Program-made: the position numbers and the translations under genes
The notes under the pieces: model-generated
Databases searched by the model: none
Seen by the model: the letters and a program-made list of their open reading frames with translations, nothing else
What the model was told of the DNA's origin: nothing
From: Inhella inkyongensis
GTDB lineage: Bacteria > Pseudomonadota > Gammaproteobacteria > Burkholderiales > Burkholderiaceae_C
Direction of reading: 5' to 3'
DNA: 64,000 bases
NCBI RefSeq assembly: GCF_005952805.1
Contig: NZ_CP040709.1
Span: 3,968,001 to 4,032,000 of the forward strand
Part shown: positions 50,173 to 57,892 of the stretch, piece after piece
Layout: each line of letters opens with the position of its first letter
Position numbering within the stretch: position 1 is the first letter of the stretch

Positions 50173-51111
50173 ATGACGGCTTATCTGATCCGCCGGATCT
50201 GGCAAATGATCCCCACGCTGCTGGGCGTGGTTTTGCTGGTGTTCTTCCTGTTCAAGTGGTTCGGCGGTGATCCGGCCGAAATCCTCGGTGGCCTCTCCGC
50301 CACGCAGGCGCAGATTGAGTCGATCCGCGAGCAGCTGGGCCTGAACCGTCCGGTGTGGGAACAGCTGTGGATCTTCATCAAGCAGATCGTCACCTTCGAC
50401 TGGGGCAAGAGCTGGGCCACCAATGAGGCGGTGAGTTCGCTGTTCATGAGCCGCATGCCGGCGTCGCTGACGGTGATGCTGCCCATCCTGATCCTGGAAG
50501 TGCTGCTGGCCATTCCGTTTGCGATGGCGGTGGCCTATGTGCGCGGCAGCCTGACCGACCGCACCGTGATGGTGCTGACCACCGTGGCGGTGTCGATCTC
50601 GCTGCTGGTCTATGTGATCGTCGGCCAGTATGTGTTCGCCTTCCGCCTGGGCTGGTTCCCGGTGCAGGGCTGGAGCGACTCGCTGTGGACCAACCTGACC
50701 ACCTATGCCCCGCTGCCGGTGCTGGTGGCGGTTCTGGTGGCGCTGTCGCCCTACACGCGGCTGTACCGCAGCTTCTTCCTGGATGAGATCGGCCACGACT
50801 ATGTGCGCACCGCGCGCGCCAAGGGCCTGGGCGAGAAGACCATCCTGTTCAAGCATGTGCTGCGCAACGCCATGATCCCGATCATGACCAACATCTCCGT
50901 GGCCCTGCCCGGTGTGTTTGTGGGCAGCTTCCTGCTGGAGGTGTTCTTCTCGATCCCGGGTCTGGGCCGCGAGATCCTGCTGGCCGTGAACCGGTCGGAC
51001 TACCCGGTGATCCAGGCCTTCGCGATCTATCTGTCGGTCATCACCATGGTGGTGAACCTGATTACCGACGTTTTGTACAAGCTGGTTGACCCGCGAGTTG
51101 TCCTGAAATGA
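50173..51111 (+). CDS. oppB: Oligopeptide ABC transporter permease OppB
   Basis: 312 residues. The N-terminus MTAYLIRRIWQMIPTLLGVVLLVFFLFKWFGGDP and the EAA loop YVRTARAKGLGEKTILFKHVLRNAMIPI are diagnostic of the DppB/OppB family; six membrane helices are visible. With OppC it forms the channel that imports peptides handed over by a periplasmic binding protein. It overlaps oppC by ATGA. GAAGGAG sits before the ATG. The operon has no oppA; four orphan family-5 binding proteins in this window could serve it. Confidence 0.93.
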   Translation: MTAYLIRRIWQMIPTLLGVVLLVFFLFKWFGGDPAEILGGLSATQAQIESIREQLGLNRPVWEQLWIFIKQIVTFDWGKSWATNEAVSSLFMSRMPASLTVMLPILILEVLLAIPFAMAVAYVRGSLTDRTVMVLTTVAVSISLLVYVIVGQYVFAFRLGWFPVQGWSDSLWTNLTTYAPLPVLVAVLVALSPYTRLYRSFFLDEIGHDYVRTARAKGLGEKTILFKHVLRNAMIPIMTNISVALPGVFVGSFLLEVFFSIPGLGREILLAVNRSDYPVIQAFAIYLSVITMVVNLITDVLYKLVDPRVVLK

Positions 51112-52157
51112 GCGCCGCTGTCATGACTTCGAATCAAGCCCCTGCCGCCAAGTCGCAGGGTGTGTGGGCGGCGGCCTGGAAGCGCCTGTGCGCTGACCGC
51201 GTGGGCATGGTCTGCATGGGCATCGTGGCGGCCTTCATGCTGCTGGTGGGCCTGACCCTGGTGGGCGTGGTAGCCGAGGATTGGCAGGCCGAAGTGGGCG
51301 TGCCCAACGCGCCGCCGCACATCGTCGGCCCCATGCCGCCCGAGGCCACCGGCGCGATTGCCGTGCCCACCGGGCCGAATGTGGACATCTCGGACATCGA
51401 CCCGCTGGCGCCCAAGTACAAGGAATGGGAAGAGGCGGCCAAGAAGTACAAGACCGTTGAGACGGTGAAAGCCGAAACCCTGCTGCTGGGCGGCGACCGC
51501 CTGGGCCGCGACATCCTGCAGAAGGTCATCAAGGGCGCCGAGGTGTCGATCGTGGTGGGCCTGCTGGCTGCCCTGGTGGCCACGGTCATCGGCACCCTGC
51601 TGGGCGCGCTAAGCGGCTTCTTCGGCGGCAAGGTGGGCGATCTGCTGGAGTGGGTCTACAACGTCTTCACCGCCATCCCGTCCATCCTCCTGATCTTCGC
51701 CTTCGCGGTGATCTTCGGCCGCGGCGTGCTGTCGGTGGTGATGATCCTGGGCCTGACGGGCTGGACCGGCATCTACCGCCTGGTGCGGGCCGAGTTCATG
51801 AAACACCGTCAGCGTGAGTACGTGCGGGCGGCCGAGGCCATCGGCGCGTCGACCTCCTCGCGCATGTTCAAGCACATCCTGCCGAACGTCTCGCACGTGG
51901 CCCTGGTGCAGCTCTCGCTGCATGTGGTGAGCTTCATCAAGAGCGAGGTGATCCTGAGCTATCTGGGCCTGGGCGTCTCGGTCGACCAGGTCAGCTGGGG
52001 CACCATGTTGTCGGAAGCCCAGAGCGAGCTGATCCTGGGTTACTGGTGGCAGCTGGCGGCGGTGACCGCCTTCATGGCGGTGTTTGTGACGGCGTTTGCG
52101 CTCTTTACCGATGCCTTGCGCGACGCACTTGACCCGAAGCTCCGCGGTCTGGAATAA
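51108..52157 (+). CDS. oppC: Oligopeptide ABC transporter permease OppC
   Basis: 349 residues. One N-terminal helix is followed by a periplasmic insert of ~110 residues, then LLGGDRLGRDILQKVIKGAEVSIVVGLLAALVATVIGTLLGA and the EAA loop YVRAAEAIGASTSSRMFKHILPNVSHVALV, both typical of DppC/OppC. The periplasmic insert is longer than in the common ~300-residue OppC. It is co-translated with oppB and 12 bp before the ATPase gene. Confidence 0.93.
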   Translation: MSAAVMTSNQAPAAKSQGVWAAAWKRLCADRVGMVCMGIVAAFMLLVGLTLVGVVAEDWQAEVGVPNAPPHIVGPMPPEATGAIAVPTGPNVDISDIDPLAPKYKEWEEAAKKYKTVETVKAETLLLGGDRLGRDILQKVIKGAEVSIVVGLLAALVATVIGTLLGALSGFFGGKVGDLLEWVYNVFTAIPSILLIFAFAVIFGRGVLSVVMILGLTGWTGIYRLVRAEFMKHRQREYVRAAEAIGASTSSRMFKHILPNVSHVALVQLSLHVVSFIKSEVILSYLGLGVSVDQVSWGTMLSEAQSELILGYWWQLAAVTAFMAVFVTAFALFTDALRDALDPKLRGLE

Positions 52158-52169
52158 GAGGGTCGAATC

Positions 52170-53837
52170 ATGTTGTTGAGCATTCAAGACCTGAAGGTCG
52201 CCTTCCGCATGGGCAAGAGCGGCGGGCAGATGCAGCGCCAGCTGGCCGTCAAGGGCATCAGCTTTGATGTGCCTGAAAACAGCACCGTGGCCCTGGTGGG
52301 CGAGTCGGGCTCGGGCAAGTCGGTCACGGCCATGTCCATCCTGAACCTGCTGCCCGAGAACGCCGAGCGTTCGGGTCGCATCCTGTTCCAGGGCCGCGAC
52401 CTGCTGCAGGCCGCGCCGCGCGAACTGCGCGCGATCCGCGGCAAGGACATCGCCTGCGTGTTCCAGGACCCGATGAGCTCGCTGAACCCGGTGTTCACCA
52501 TCGGCCAGCAGCTCTGCGAGCCGCTGATGCAGCACCTGAAGATGGGTGCGCGCGCGGCCTGGACGCGGGCCGAGGAACTGCTGGCCGAGGTCGGCATCCC
52601 CGAGCCCAAGCGCCGCATGAAGGCCTACCCGCATGAACTGAGCGGCGGCCAGCAGCAGCGCGTGATGATCGCCATGGCGCTGGCCTGCGAGCCCAAGCTG
52701 CTGATTGCCGACGAGCCCACGACGGCGCTCGATGTGACCATCCAGCGCCAGGTGATGGAGCTGATGGGCAAGCTCAAGGACAAGCACAAGATGAGCATGC
52801 TGTTCATCAGCCACGATCTCGGCGTGGTGGGTGAGATCAGCGACCATGTGGTGGTGATGCGCCATGGCGAGGTGCGCGAAAAGGCACCCGTGGCGGCCAT
52901 CTTCGCCAGCCCACAGGACGGCTACACCAAGGCCCTGCTGGCCTGCCGGCCCTCGCTTGAAGAGAACCCGGCCCGTCTGATGGTCATCGACGACCACATC
53001 GCCGGCAAGGCCGCGCAGGGCCAGGGCAAGGCCAAGGACCCCAACGCCCCGGTGGTGCTGCGCGCCAAGGGCCTGAGGAAGAGCTTCTGGTTCAAAGAAG
53101 GCCTGTTCGGCAAGAAGGAATTCAAGGCCGTCAAGGGCGTGGATTTCGAGCTGCGAAAGGGCCATACCCTGGGCGTAGTGGGCGAGTCCGGTTCGGGCAA
53201 GACCACCATGGGCCTGACCCTGCTGCGCTTGCACGAGCCCACCGGCGGCGAGGTGCTGTTCGAGGGGCAGGACCTCCTGAAGATGACCGGTCCGGACTGG
53301 CAAAAGATGCGCCGCCGCATCCAGGTGGTGTTCCAAAACCCCTATGCCAGCCTGAACCCACGCTTCACCATCCAGCAAACTCTGCTGGAGCCGATGGAGA
53401 TCCACGGCATTGGTGCCAACCACGCCGATCGTCTGGCCCGTGCCACCGCGCTGATCACCAAGGTCGGCATGCCGGTGGAGGCGCTGCAAAAGTACCCGCA
53501 CGAGTTCTCGGGTGGCCAACGCCAGCGCATCGCCATCGCGCGCTGCCTGACGCTGAACCCCGAAATCCTGGTGCTGGACGAGGCCGTCTCGGCGCTCGAT
53601 GTGTCGGTGCAGGCCCAGGTGCTGAACCTGCTCAAGGACCTGCAGGACGAGTTGGGCCTCTCCTACATCTTCATCAGCCACGACCTGGCCGTCGTGAAGT
53701 TCATCAGCGACGAGGTGCTGGTGATGCAGAACGGCGATGTGGTGGAACAGGCCCCGGTGCAAGAGCTGATGGCCAACCCGCGCATGGACTACACGCGCAA
53801 GCTCCTGGGTGCGGTGCCGCGCGGGTATCAGGCATAG
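52170..53837 (+). CDS. Fused oligopeptide ABC transporter ATPase (OppD-OppF)
   Basis: 555 residues containing two complete ABC ATPase domains. The first has GESGSGKS (~45), LSGGQQQRVMIAMAL and LLIADEPTTALD. The second has GESGSGKTTMG (~330), FSGGQRQRIAIARCL and ILVLDEAVSALD. Each is followed by the peptide-transporter C-terminal segment with a GYTKALLACRP or DYTRKLLGAVP end. OppD and OppF are usually separate; fused forms are frequent in this family (YejF/GsiA type). Cys-rich Fe-S-binding C-termini of standard OppD are absent. Confidence 0.93.
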   Translation: MLLSIQDLKVAFRMGKSGGQMQRQLAVKGISFDVPENSTVALVGESGSGKSVTAMSILNLLPENAERSGRILFQGRDLLQAAPRELRAIRGKDIACVFQDPMSSLNPVFTIGQQLCEPLMQHLKMGARAAWTRAEELLAEVGIPEPKRRMKAYPHELSGGQQQRVMIAMALACEPKLLIADEPTTALDVTIQRQVMELMGKLKDKHKMSMLFISHDLGVVGEISDHVVVMRHGEVREKAPVAAIFASPQDGYTKALLACRPSLEENPARLMVIDDHIAGKAAQGQGKAKDPNAPVVLRAKGLRKSFWFKEGLFGKKEFKAVKGVDFELRKGHTLGVVGESGSGKTTMGLTLLRLHEPTGGEVLFEGQDLLKMTGPDWQKMRRRIQVVFQNPYASLNPRFTIQQTLLEPMEIHGIGANHADRLARATALITKVGMPVEALQKYPHEFSGGQRQRIAIARCLTLNPEILVLDEAVSALDVSVQAQVLNLLKDLQDELGLSYIFISHDLAVVKFISDEVLVMQNGDVVEQAPVQELMANPRMDYTRKLLGAVPRGYQA

Positions 53838-53840
53838 CCC

Positions 53841-53985
53841 CCCCGAAGCGGCTACGCCGCCTCCCCCCCCAGGGGGGCTGAGCCCGGACAGCGACAGTCC
53901 TGAGGACTGTCGCTGCCTGACGATGGCCAAGGGCTCTTCCCTTGGCGCCGCCAGCGGCCCGGCAAAGCCGGTTCCGCGGCGGCTG
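53841..53985 (-). repeat. Dispersed intergenic repeat, copy 2 (with insertion)
   Basis: Read on the minus strand it starts GCCGCGGAACCGGCTTTGCC and ends with GGAGGCGGCGTAGCCGCTTC, like the copies at 34048 and 63545. Its middle is interrupted by ~85 bp holding the hairpin at 53889-53915. Confidence 0.65.
53889..53915. terminator. 12-bp perfect hairpin downstream of the opp operon
   Basis: CAGCGACAGTCC, loop TGA, GGACTGTCGCTG. It is very stable but lacks a T-tract; it may protect the 3' end of the opp transcript or stop transcription. Confidence 0.45.
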
Positions 53986-54106
53986 CCTGATTTCGGGCTG
54001 CGCCCTCGACAGTTCGATCCAACTGGGCCGCAGTTCGTCGCTTTGAGGGCTTGGCGGGCCTGCGGGCTGCCTAGAGTCGCGGCCTTTCAACCTGAAGGCC
54101 CTCAAC

Positions 54107-54292
54107 ATGAACGCACTCCGCCTCGCCCTCGCCGCCGCCCTGACCCTGCTGTCCAGCGCCTGCATCGTGCTGCCCAACGACGTCGTGAAGCACGACGCCG
54201 ACAGCCTGGCGCAGATGAGCGAACAGGCACACAAGACTTGCGGCGCCGGCAACGTCAAGGAAGTGACCCGCAAGGGCTTTGAGTGCAAGTGA
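54107..54292 (+). CDS. Very small lipoprotein, stop codon inside a MITE-like repeat
   Basis: 61 residues. Signal and lipobox LLSSAC give a mature part of ~42 residues (IVLPNDVVKHDADSLAQMSEQAHKTCGAGNVKEVTRKGFECK) with two Cys. No family is recognised. The TGA stop overlaps the first bases of the terminal repeat GTGACCC of a 278-bp element, so the insertion may have fixed the present C-terminus. It follows the opp operon by 270 bp. Confidence 0.6.
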   Translation: MNALRLALAAALTLLSSACIVLPNDVVKHDADSLAQMSEQAHKTCGAGNVKEVTRKGFECK

Positions 54293-54566
54293 CCCTAGAA
54301 ACGGCAGCTGGACACGGTTGAGTGCGCCGTGATGCGGCGGGCTGGCAAGGCGCGCGGACGCGGCGGGCGCGCGGACGCGGCGGGCGCGCGGACGCGGCGG
54401 GCTCGCGCCCGCAAGGACAAGCAACGCCGCCAGCGTGTCGCAGCGCGGTGCAATCGGCCGTGTAGCGCTCTCACCCAATTGGTGACGGCTGTCGTGAGCA
54501 AGTTTCGCTGCAGGGCTGCGGGCTGGCATGCGGAGGCAAGCGGTCAACTGCCGTTTCTAGGGTCAC
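54289..54566. mobile_element. MITE-like element with 19-bp terminal inverted repeats
   Basis: GTGACCCTAGAAACGGCAG at 54289-54307 is repeated exactly, inverted, at 54548-54566; similarity continues for a few more bases inward (CTGGAC against TTGACC). The 278 bp between and including them contain no credible gene, only three 17-bp tandem units and inverted GC-rich patches. No obvious target-site duplication was found. It fills the gap between the small lipoprotein and the wax ester synthase gene. Confidence 0.65.
54350..54400 (+). repeat. 17-bp tandem repeat, three units
   Basis: GCGCGCGGACGCGGCGG is repeated three times without change inside the MITE-like element, followed by a partial unit. 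Confidence 0.85.
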
Positions 54567-54605
54567 CCTGCCTATGATGCGCGGAACCCCACGCCCGGAG
54601 TTCCG

Positions 54606-56072
54606 ATGCGCCAACTGCCCGGCCTCGATGCCCTGTTTCTGCATCTAGAGACGCCTGAGATGCCGATGCATGTCGGCGCCCTGCATCTGTTTGAACTGCC
54701 GGCGGGCTTCCGCGGCCAGTGGGTCAACACCCTGCGCAGGCACCTCAAGAGCCGGCTGCCCCATGCGCCGGCCCTGCGCCGCCAACTGGCCGAGCTGCCG
54801 CTGAACTTCAGCAATCCGGTTTGGCAGGGTGCTGAGCCGGACCTGCGCCAACACGTGGTGGCACAAGTGCTGCCCGATGGGGCTGGGCTGCCTGAACTCC
54901 AGGACGAGGTGGCGCGCCTGCACACCGAGCTGCTGCCGCGCGACCGGCCCCTGTGGAAGTTCCATGTCTTCGAGGGCCTGGCCCCGGCCGCCAATGGGCG
55001 CAAACGCGTGGCCCTCTACACCCAGCTGCATCACGCCGCCGTGGACGGTCAGGCTGCCGTGGCTCTGGCTCAAGTGCTGCTGGACCTGACGCCCGAGCCG
55101 CGCGAACTGCCGGCGCTGCCCTCACGCAAGAAGAACTCAGGCCACGGCGAGGCCGACCCGCTGCGCACCGCCTTGGGCCTGCAGGCGCGCCAATGGCTGG
55201 ACCTGGCGCGCAGCCTGCCGGCCAAGGCCGGGGTGCTGAGCGGCCTGGCCGGCGGCGCTGCCAGTGACTGGCTGGGCCAGACCGCCAAGGGCGTGTGGGC
55301 CCGATGGACGGGTAAAAGCAAGGGCGGGCCCACCCCACGCCGCCACGGCATGCTGAACCTGGCGCCGCGCACGCGCTTCAATGTGTCCGTGTCCGCCACG
55401 CGCAGCTTTGCCGCCCTGAGCCTGCCTCTGATGCCACTGCAGGCCGCCCGCAAGGCCCTGGGTGCCAGCCTGAACGACGCCGTGCTGTGGTTGTGCAGCA
55501 CGGCACTGCGCGACTACCTGAAGGCCGAGGGCGAGCTGCCGCGCAAGCCGCTGATCGCCGCCGTGCCGGTGTCCATGCGCGAGGCCGGCGACACGCGAGC
55601 GAACAACCAGGTCACCATGACCAGCCTGAGCTTGGGCAGCCATCTGGCCGACCCGCTGAAGCGCTTCAAGCACATCCAGGCCGCCAGCCACAGCATGAAG
55701 GCGGGCCTGGGCGGGCTCAAGAGTCTGATGCCGCTGGACTTCCCCTCCATCGGTCTGCCCTGGCTGCTGCCCCTGGCCGCGCGCGCCTGGGGCGGCGTGG
55801 CCGAGAAGGTGCCCCCGCTGGTGAACCTGGTGATCAGCAATGTGCCGGGTCCCCCGGTGCCGCTCTACCTGGCCGGCGCCCACATGCTGAGCAATGCGCC
55901 GGCCTCCATCGTGGTGCATGGCATCGCCCTCAACATCACGGTGCAGACCTATGAGAAGCATCTGGAAGTGGGGCTGATCGCCTGCGGCGAGGCCCTGCCG
56001 GATATCGACCGCCTGGCCGCCCTGATGAGCGCGGCGGCCGAGCAGTTCGTCGAGATGGCGGCGGAGTCCTGA
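54606..56072 (+). CDS. Wax ester synthase / diacylglycerol acyltransferase (WS/DGAT)
   Basis: 488 residues, the usual size. The active-site motif HHxxxDG is present as His142-His143-A-A-V-Asp147-Gly148 in LHHAAVDGQAA. The N-terminal LDALFLHLETPEMPMHVGALHLFE and C-terminal NLVISNVPGPPVPLYLAGAHMLSNAPASIVVHGIALNITVQTYE also match the family. It transfers acyl groups from acyl-CoA to fatty alcohols or diacylglycerol, making storage lipids. Two alpha/beta hydrolases follow closely, suggesting a lipid-storage/turnover operon. Confidence 0.93.
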   Translation: MRQLPGLDALFLHLETPEMPMHVGALHLFELPAGFRGQWVNTLRRHLKSRLPHAPALRRQLAELPLNFSNPVWQGAEPDLRQHVVAQVLPDGAGLPELQDEVARLHTELLPRDRPLWKFHVFEGLAPAANGRKRVALYTQLHHAAVDGQAAVALAQVLLDLTPEPRELPALPSRKKNSGHGEADPLRTALGLQARQWLDLARSLPAKAGVLSGLAGGAASDWLGQTAKGVWARWTGKSKGGPTPRRHGMLNLAPRTRFNVSVSATRSFAALSLPLMPLQAARKALGASLNDAVLWLCSTALRDYLKAEGELPRKPLIAAVPVSMREAGDTRANNQVTMTSLSLGSHLADPLKRFKHIQAASHSMKAGLGGLKSLMPLDFPSIGLPWLLPLAARAWGGVAEKVPPLVNLVISNVPGPPVPLYLAGAHMLSNAPASIVVHGIALNITVQTYEKHLEVGLIACGEALPDIDRLAALMSAAAEQFVEMAAES

Positions 56073-56096
56073 AAGGAAGTTGCAACAATCCGCAGC

Positions 56097-56888
56097 ATGC
56101 TCAAGCGCCTGCCCCTGCCGCGCCGCCGCCCCAAGGCGGACGCCCAACCCGAACACGAACCGCCCCACCCGTTGCTGCTGCTGCTGGAAGGGCGTGCGCC
56201 CTGGGAGTTCGCGGCCCTGATGGCCGCCAGCCCCTGGCTTAAGCATTGGCCGCGGGGCGATGGGCACCCGGTGATGGTGTTTCCCGGCCTGGGCGCCAAT
56301 GATCTCTCCACGGCGCCGCTGCGCCGCTGGCTCGACAGCCTGGGCTACCAAACCCACCCCTGGGCCCAGGGCTTCAACTTCGGGCCGCGGCCCGGCGTGT
56401 TGGAGCAAGCCGAGGCCGATCTGGAACGCATCTTCCAGGCCGACGGCCGCAAGCTCAGTCTGCTGGGCTGGAGTCTGGGCGGCATCTACGCCCGTGAACT
56501 GGCCAAGCGCCACCCGCAGTGGGTGCGCAATGTGATCACCCTGGGCACGCCCTTCACCGGCCATCCGCGCGCCACCCACGCCTGGAAGTTCTTCGAGTTC
56601 GTCAGCGGCCACGACAGCCACGATGAGGCCACCTTGGCCGGCCTGCGCCAGGCCCCCCCGGTGCCCACCACCTCGATCTACTCGCGCAGCGACGGCGTGG
56701 TGAGCTGGCGCTGCAGCGTCAACGAACCGGCCCCCCAGGTTGAGAACATCGAGGTGCACGCCAGCCATCTGGGCCTGGGCCTGAACCCGCTGGCCCTTTA
56801 TGCCGTGGCGGATCGTCTGGCCCAACCGCCGATGAACTGGCGGCCTTTTGACCCGCGTGGCGCCAAGCGCTGGTTCTACCCGCGATGA
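56097..56888 (+). CDS. Alpha/beta hydrolase, lipase-like
   Basis: 263 residues. Nucleophile elbow GWSLGG with Ser126, oxyanion region VMVFPGLGANDLSTAPLRRWLDSLGY, Asp near SRSDGVVSW and His in EVHASHLGLGLNPLAL complete a plausible triad. The HPVMVFPGLGA start and the SHLGLG ending resemble cytoplasmic triacylglycerol-lipase-like or esterase proteins. It lies 24 bp after the WS/DGAT gene and overlaps the next hydrolase by ATGA, so it is probably part of neutral-lipid turnover. No signal peptide. Confidence 0.82.
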   Translation: MLKRLPLPRRRPKADAQPEHEPPHPLLLLLEGRAPWEFAALMAASPWLKHWPRGDGHPVMVFPGLGANDLSTAPLRRWLDSLGYQTHPWAQGFNFGPRPGVLEQAEADLERIFQADGRKLSLLGWSLGGIYARELAKRHPQWVRNVITLGTPFTGHPRATHAWKFFEFVSGHDSHDEATLAGLRQAPPVPTTSIYSRSDGVVSWRCSVNEPAPQVENIEVHASHLGLGLNPLALYAVADRLAQPPMNWRPFDPRGAKRWFYPR

Positions 56889-57778
56889 AGGTCCGCGTCG
56901 GCGCGCTGGACCTGGAGGTCGAGATCGACGGCCCCGCGGAGGGCGAACCGCTGTTGATGATCATGGGCCTGGGCCTGCAGCTCACCAGCTGGCCCGAGGG
57001 CCTGGTTCAACAACTGGTTCAGCGCGGCTATCGCGTGATCCGCTACGACCACCGCGACATCGGCCTGAGCAGTCCGCAGGACCATCTGGGTCCACCGCAG
57101 CTCACCCGAGCCTTCTGGCGGCAGTGCTTTGGGCTGCCCTTGCACGCGCCATACCGCCTGGCCGACCTGGCCGACGACGCCGCCGGCTTGCTGGCAGCAC
57201 TGCAGATTCCCGCCGCGCAGGTGGTGGGCATCTCGATGGGCGGCATGGTGGCCCAGCACCTGGCGGCGCGCCATCCGCAACGCATCAAGGGCCTGAATCT
57301 GTGGATGAGCAGCCCGGGCGGGCGCTGGCTGCCGCCGCCCAAGGCCCAAATACTGCGCCTGCTGCTCAAGCGGCCTGGACGCGAGCAGATGGACGCGCAC
57401 TTCGTTCAGCTCTACCGCGCCATCGGCAGCCCCGCCCATCCGGTGCCCGAGGACGAGTTGCAGGCACGGGTGGCAGCCAATCTGGCACGCGCCTACCGTC
57501 CGCAGGCCACAGCGCGCCAGATGATCGCCATGGCCGCCGATGGCGACCGCCGTCGCTGGCTGGGCAGCTTGCAGCGCCCCATCCAGGTGCTGCACGGCAC
57601 GGCCGACCCCCTGCTTCCGGTGGCCCACGGCCGGGCCCTGGCGCGCGCGCTGCCGCAGGCGCAGTACACCGAGTTGCCCACGCTCGGTCACGACCTGCCG
57701 CAGGCGCTTTGGCCCCAATTTGTGGCGGCCGTGGAGCGCGCGCACAAGTCATCGACAGGTCGCCCCGAAATGACTTGA
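56885..57778 (+). CDS. Alpha/beta hydrolase (esterase-like)
   Basis: 297 residues. Nucleophile elbow GISMGG with Ser117; the N-terminal LLMIMGLGLQLTSWPEGLVQQLVQRGYRVIRYDHRDIGLSS is typical of the family that includes AknRdmC-like methyl esterases. Asp and His are in LHGTADPLLP and LGHDLPQALW. It overlaps the preceding hydrolase by four bases and is the last gene of the WS/DGAT group. The substrate is not predictable. Confidence 0.85.
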   Translation: MKVRVGALDLEVEIDGPAEGEPLLMIMGLGLQLTSWPEGLVQQLVQRGYRVIRYDHRDIGLSSPQDHLGPPQLTRAFWRQCFGLPLHAPYRLADLADDAAGLLAALQIPAAQVVGISMGGMVAQHLAARHPQRIKGLNLWMSSPGGRWLPPPKAQILRLLLKRPGREQMDAHFVQLYRAIGSPAHPVPEDELQARVAANLARAYRPQATARQMIAMAADGDRRRWLGSLQRPIQVLHGTADPLLPVAHGRALARALPQAQYTELPTLGHDLPQALWPQFVAAVERAHKSSTGRPEMT

Positions 57779-57892
57779 ACCCAGCGGGGGCGGGCTGGGC
57801 GCAGCCCGGACCCGGGGCGCTCAAAAAGCGTGAAATCCTGGGCAAGCCCGGAGGGGAAAGCCCCTAGGACCCGCCTAGGATGTACCTTCCTT

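Noticed and set aside
54329..54577. 82-codon Arg/Ala-rich open frame inside the MITE-like element
   Set aside because: Produced by the 17-bp GC repeat; no ribosome site or family.
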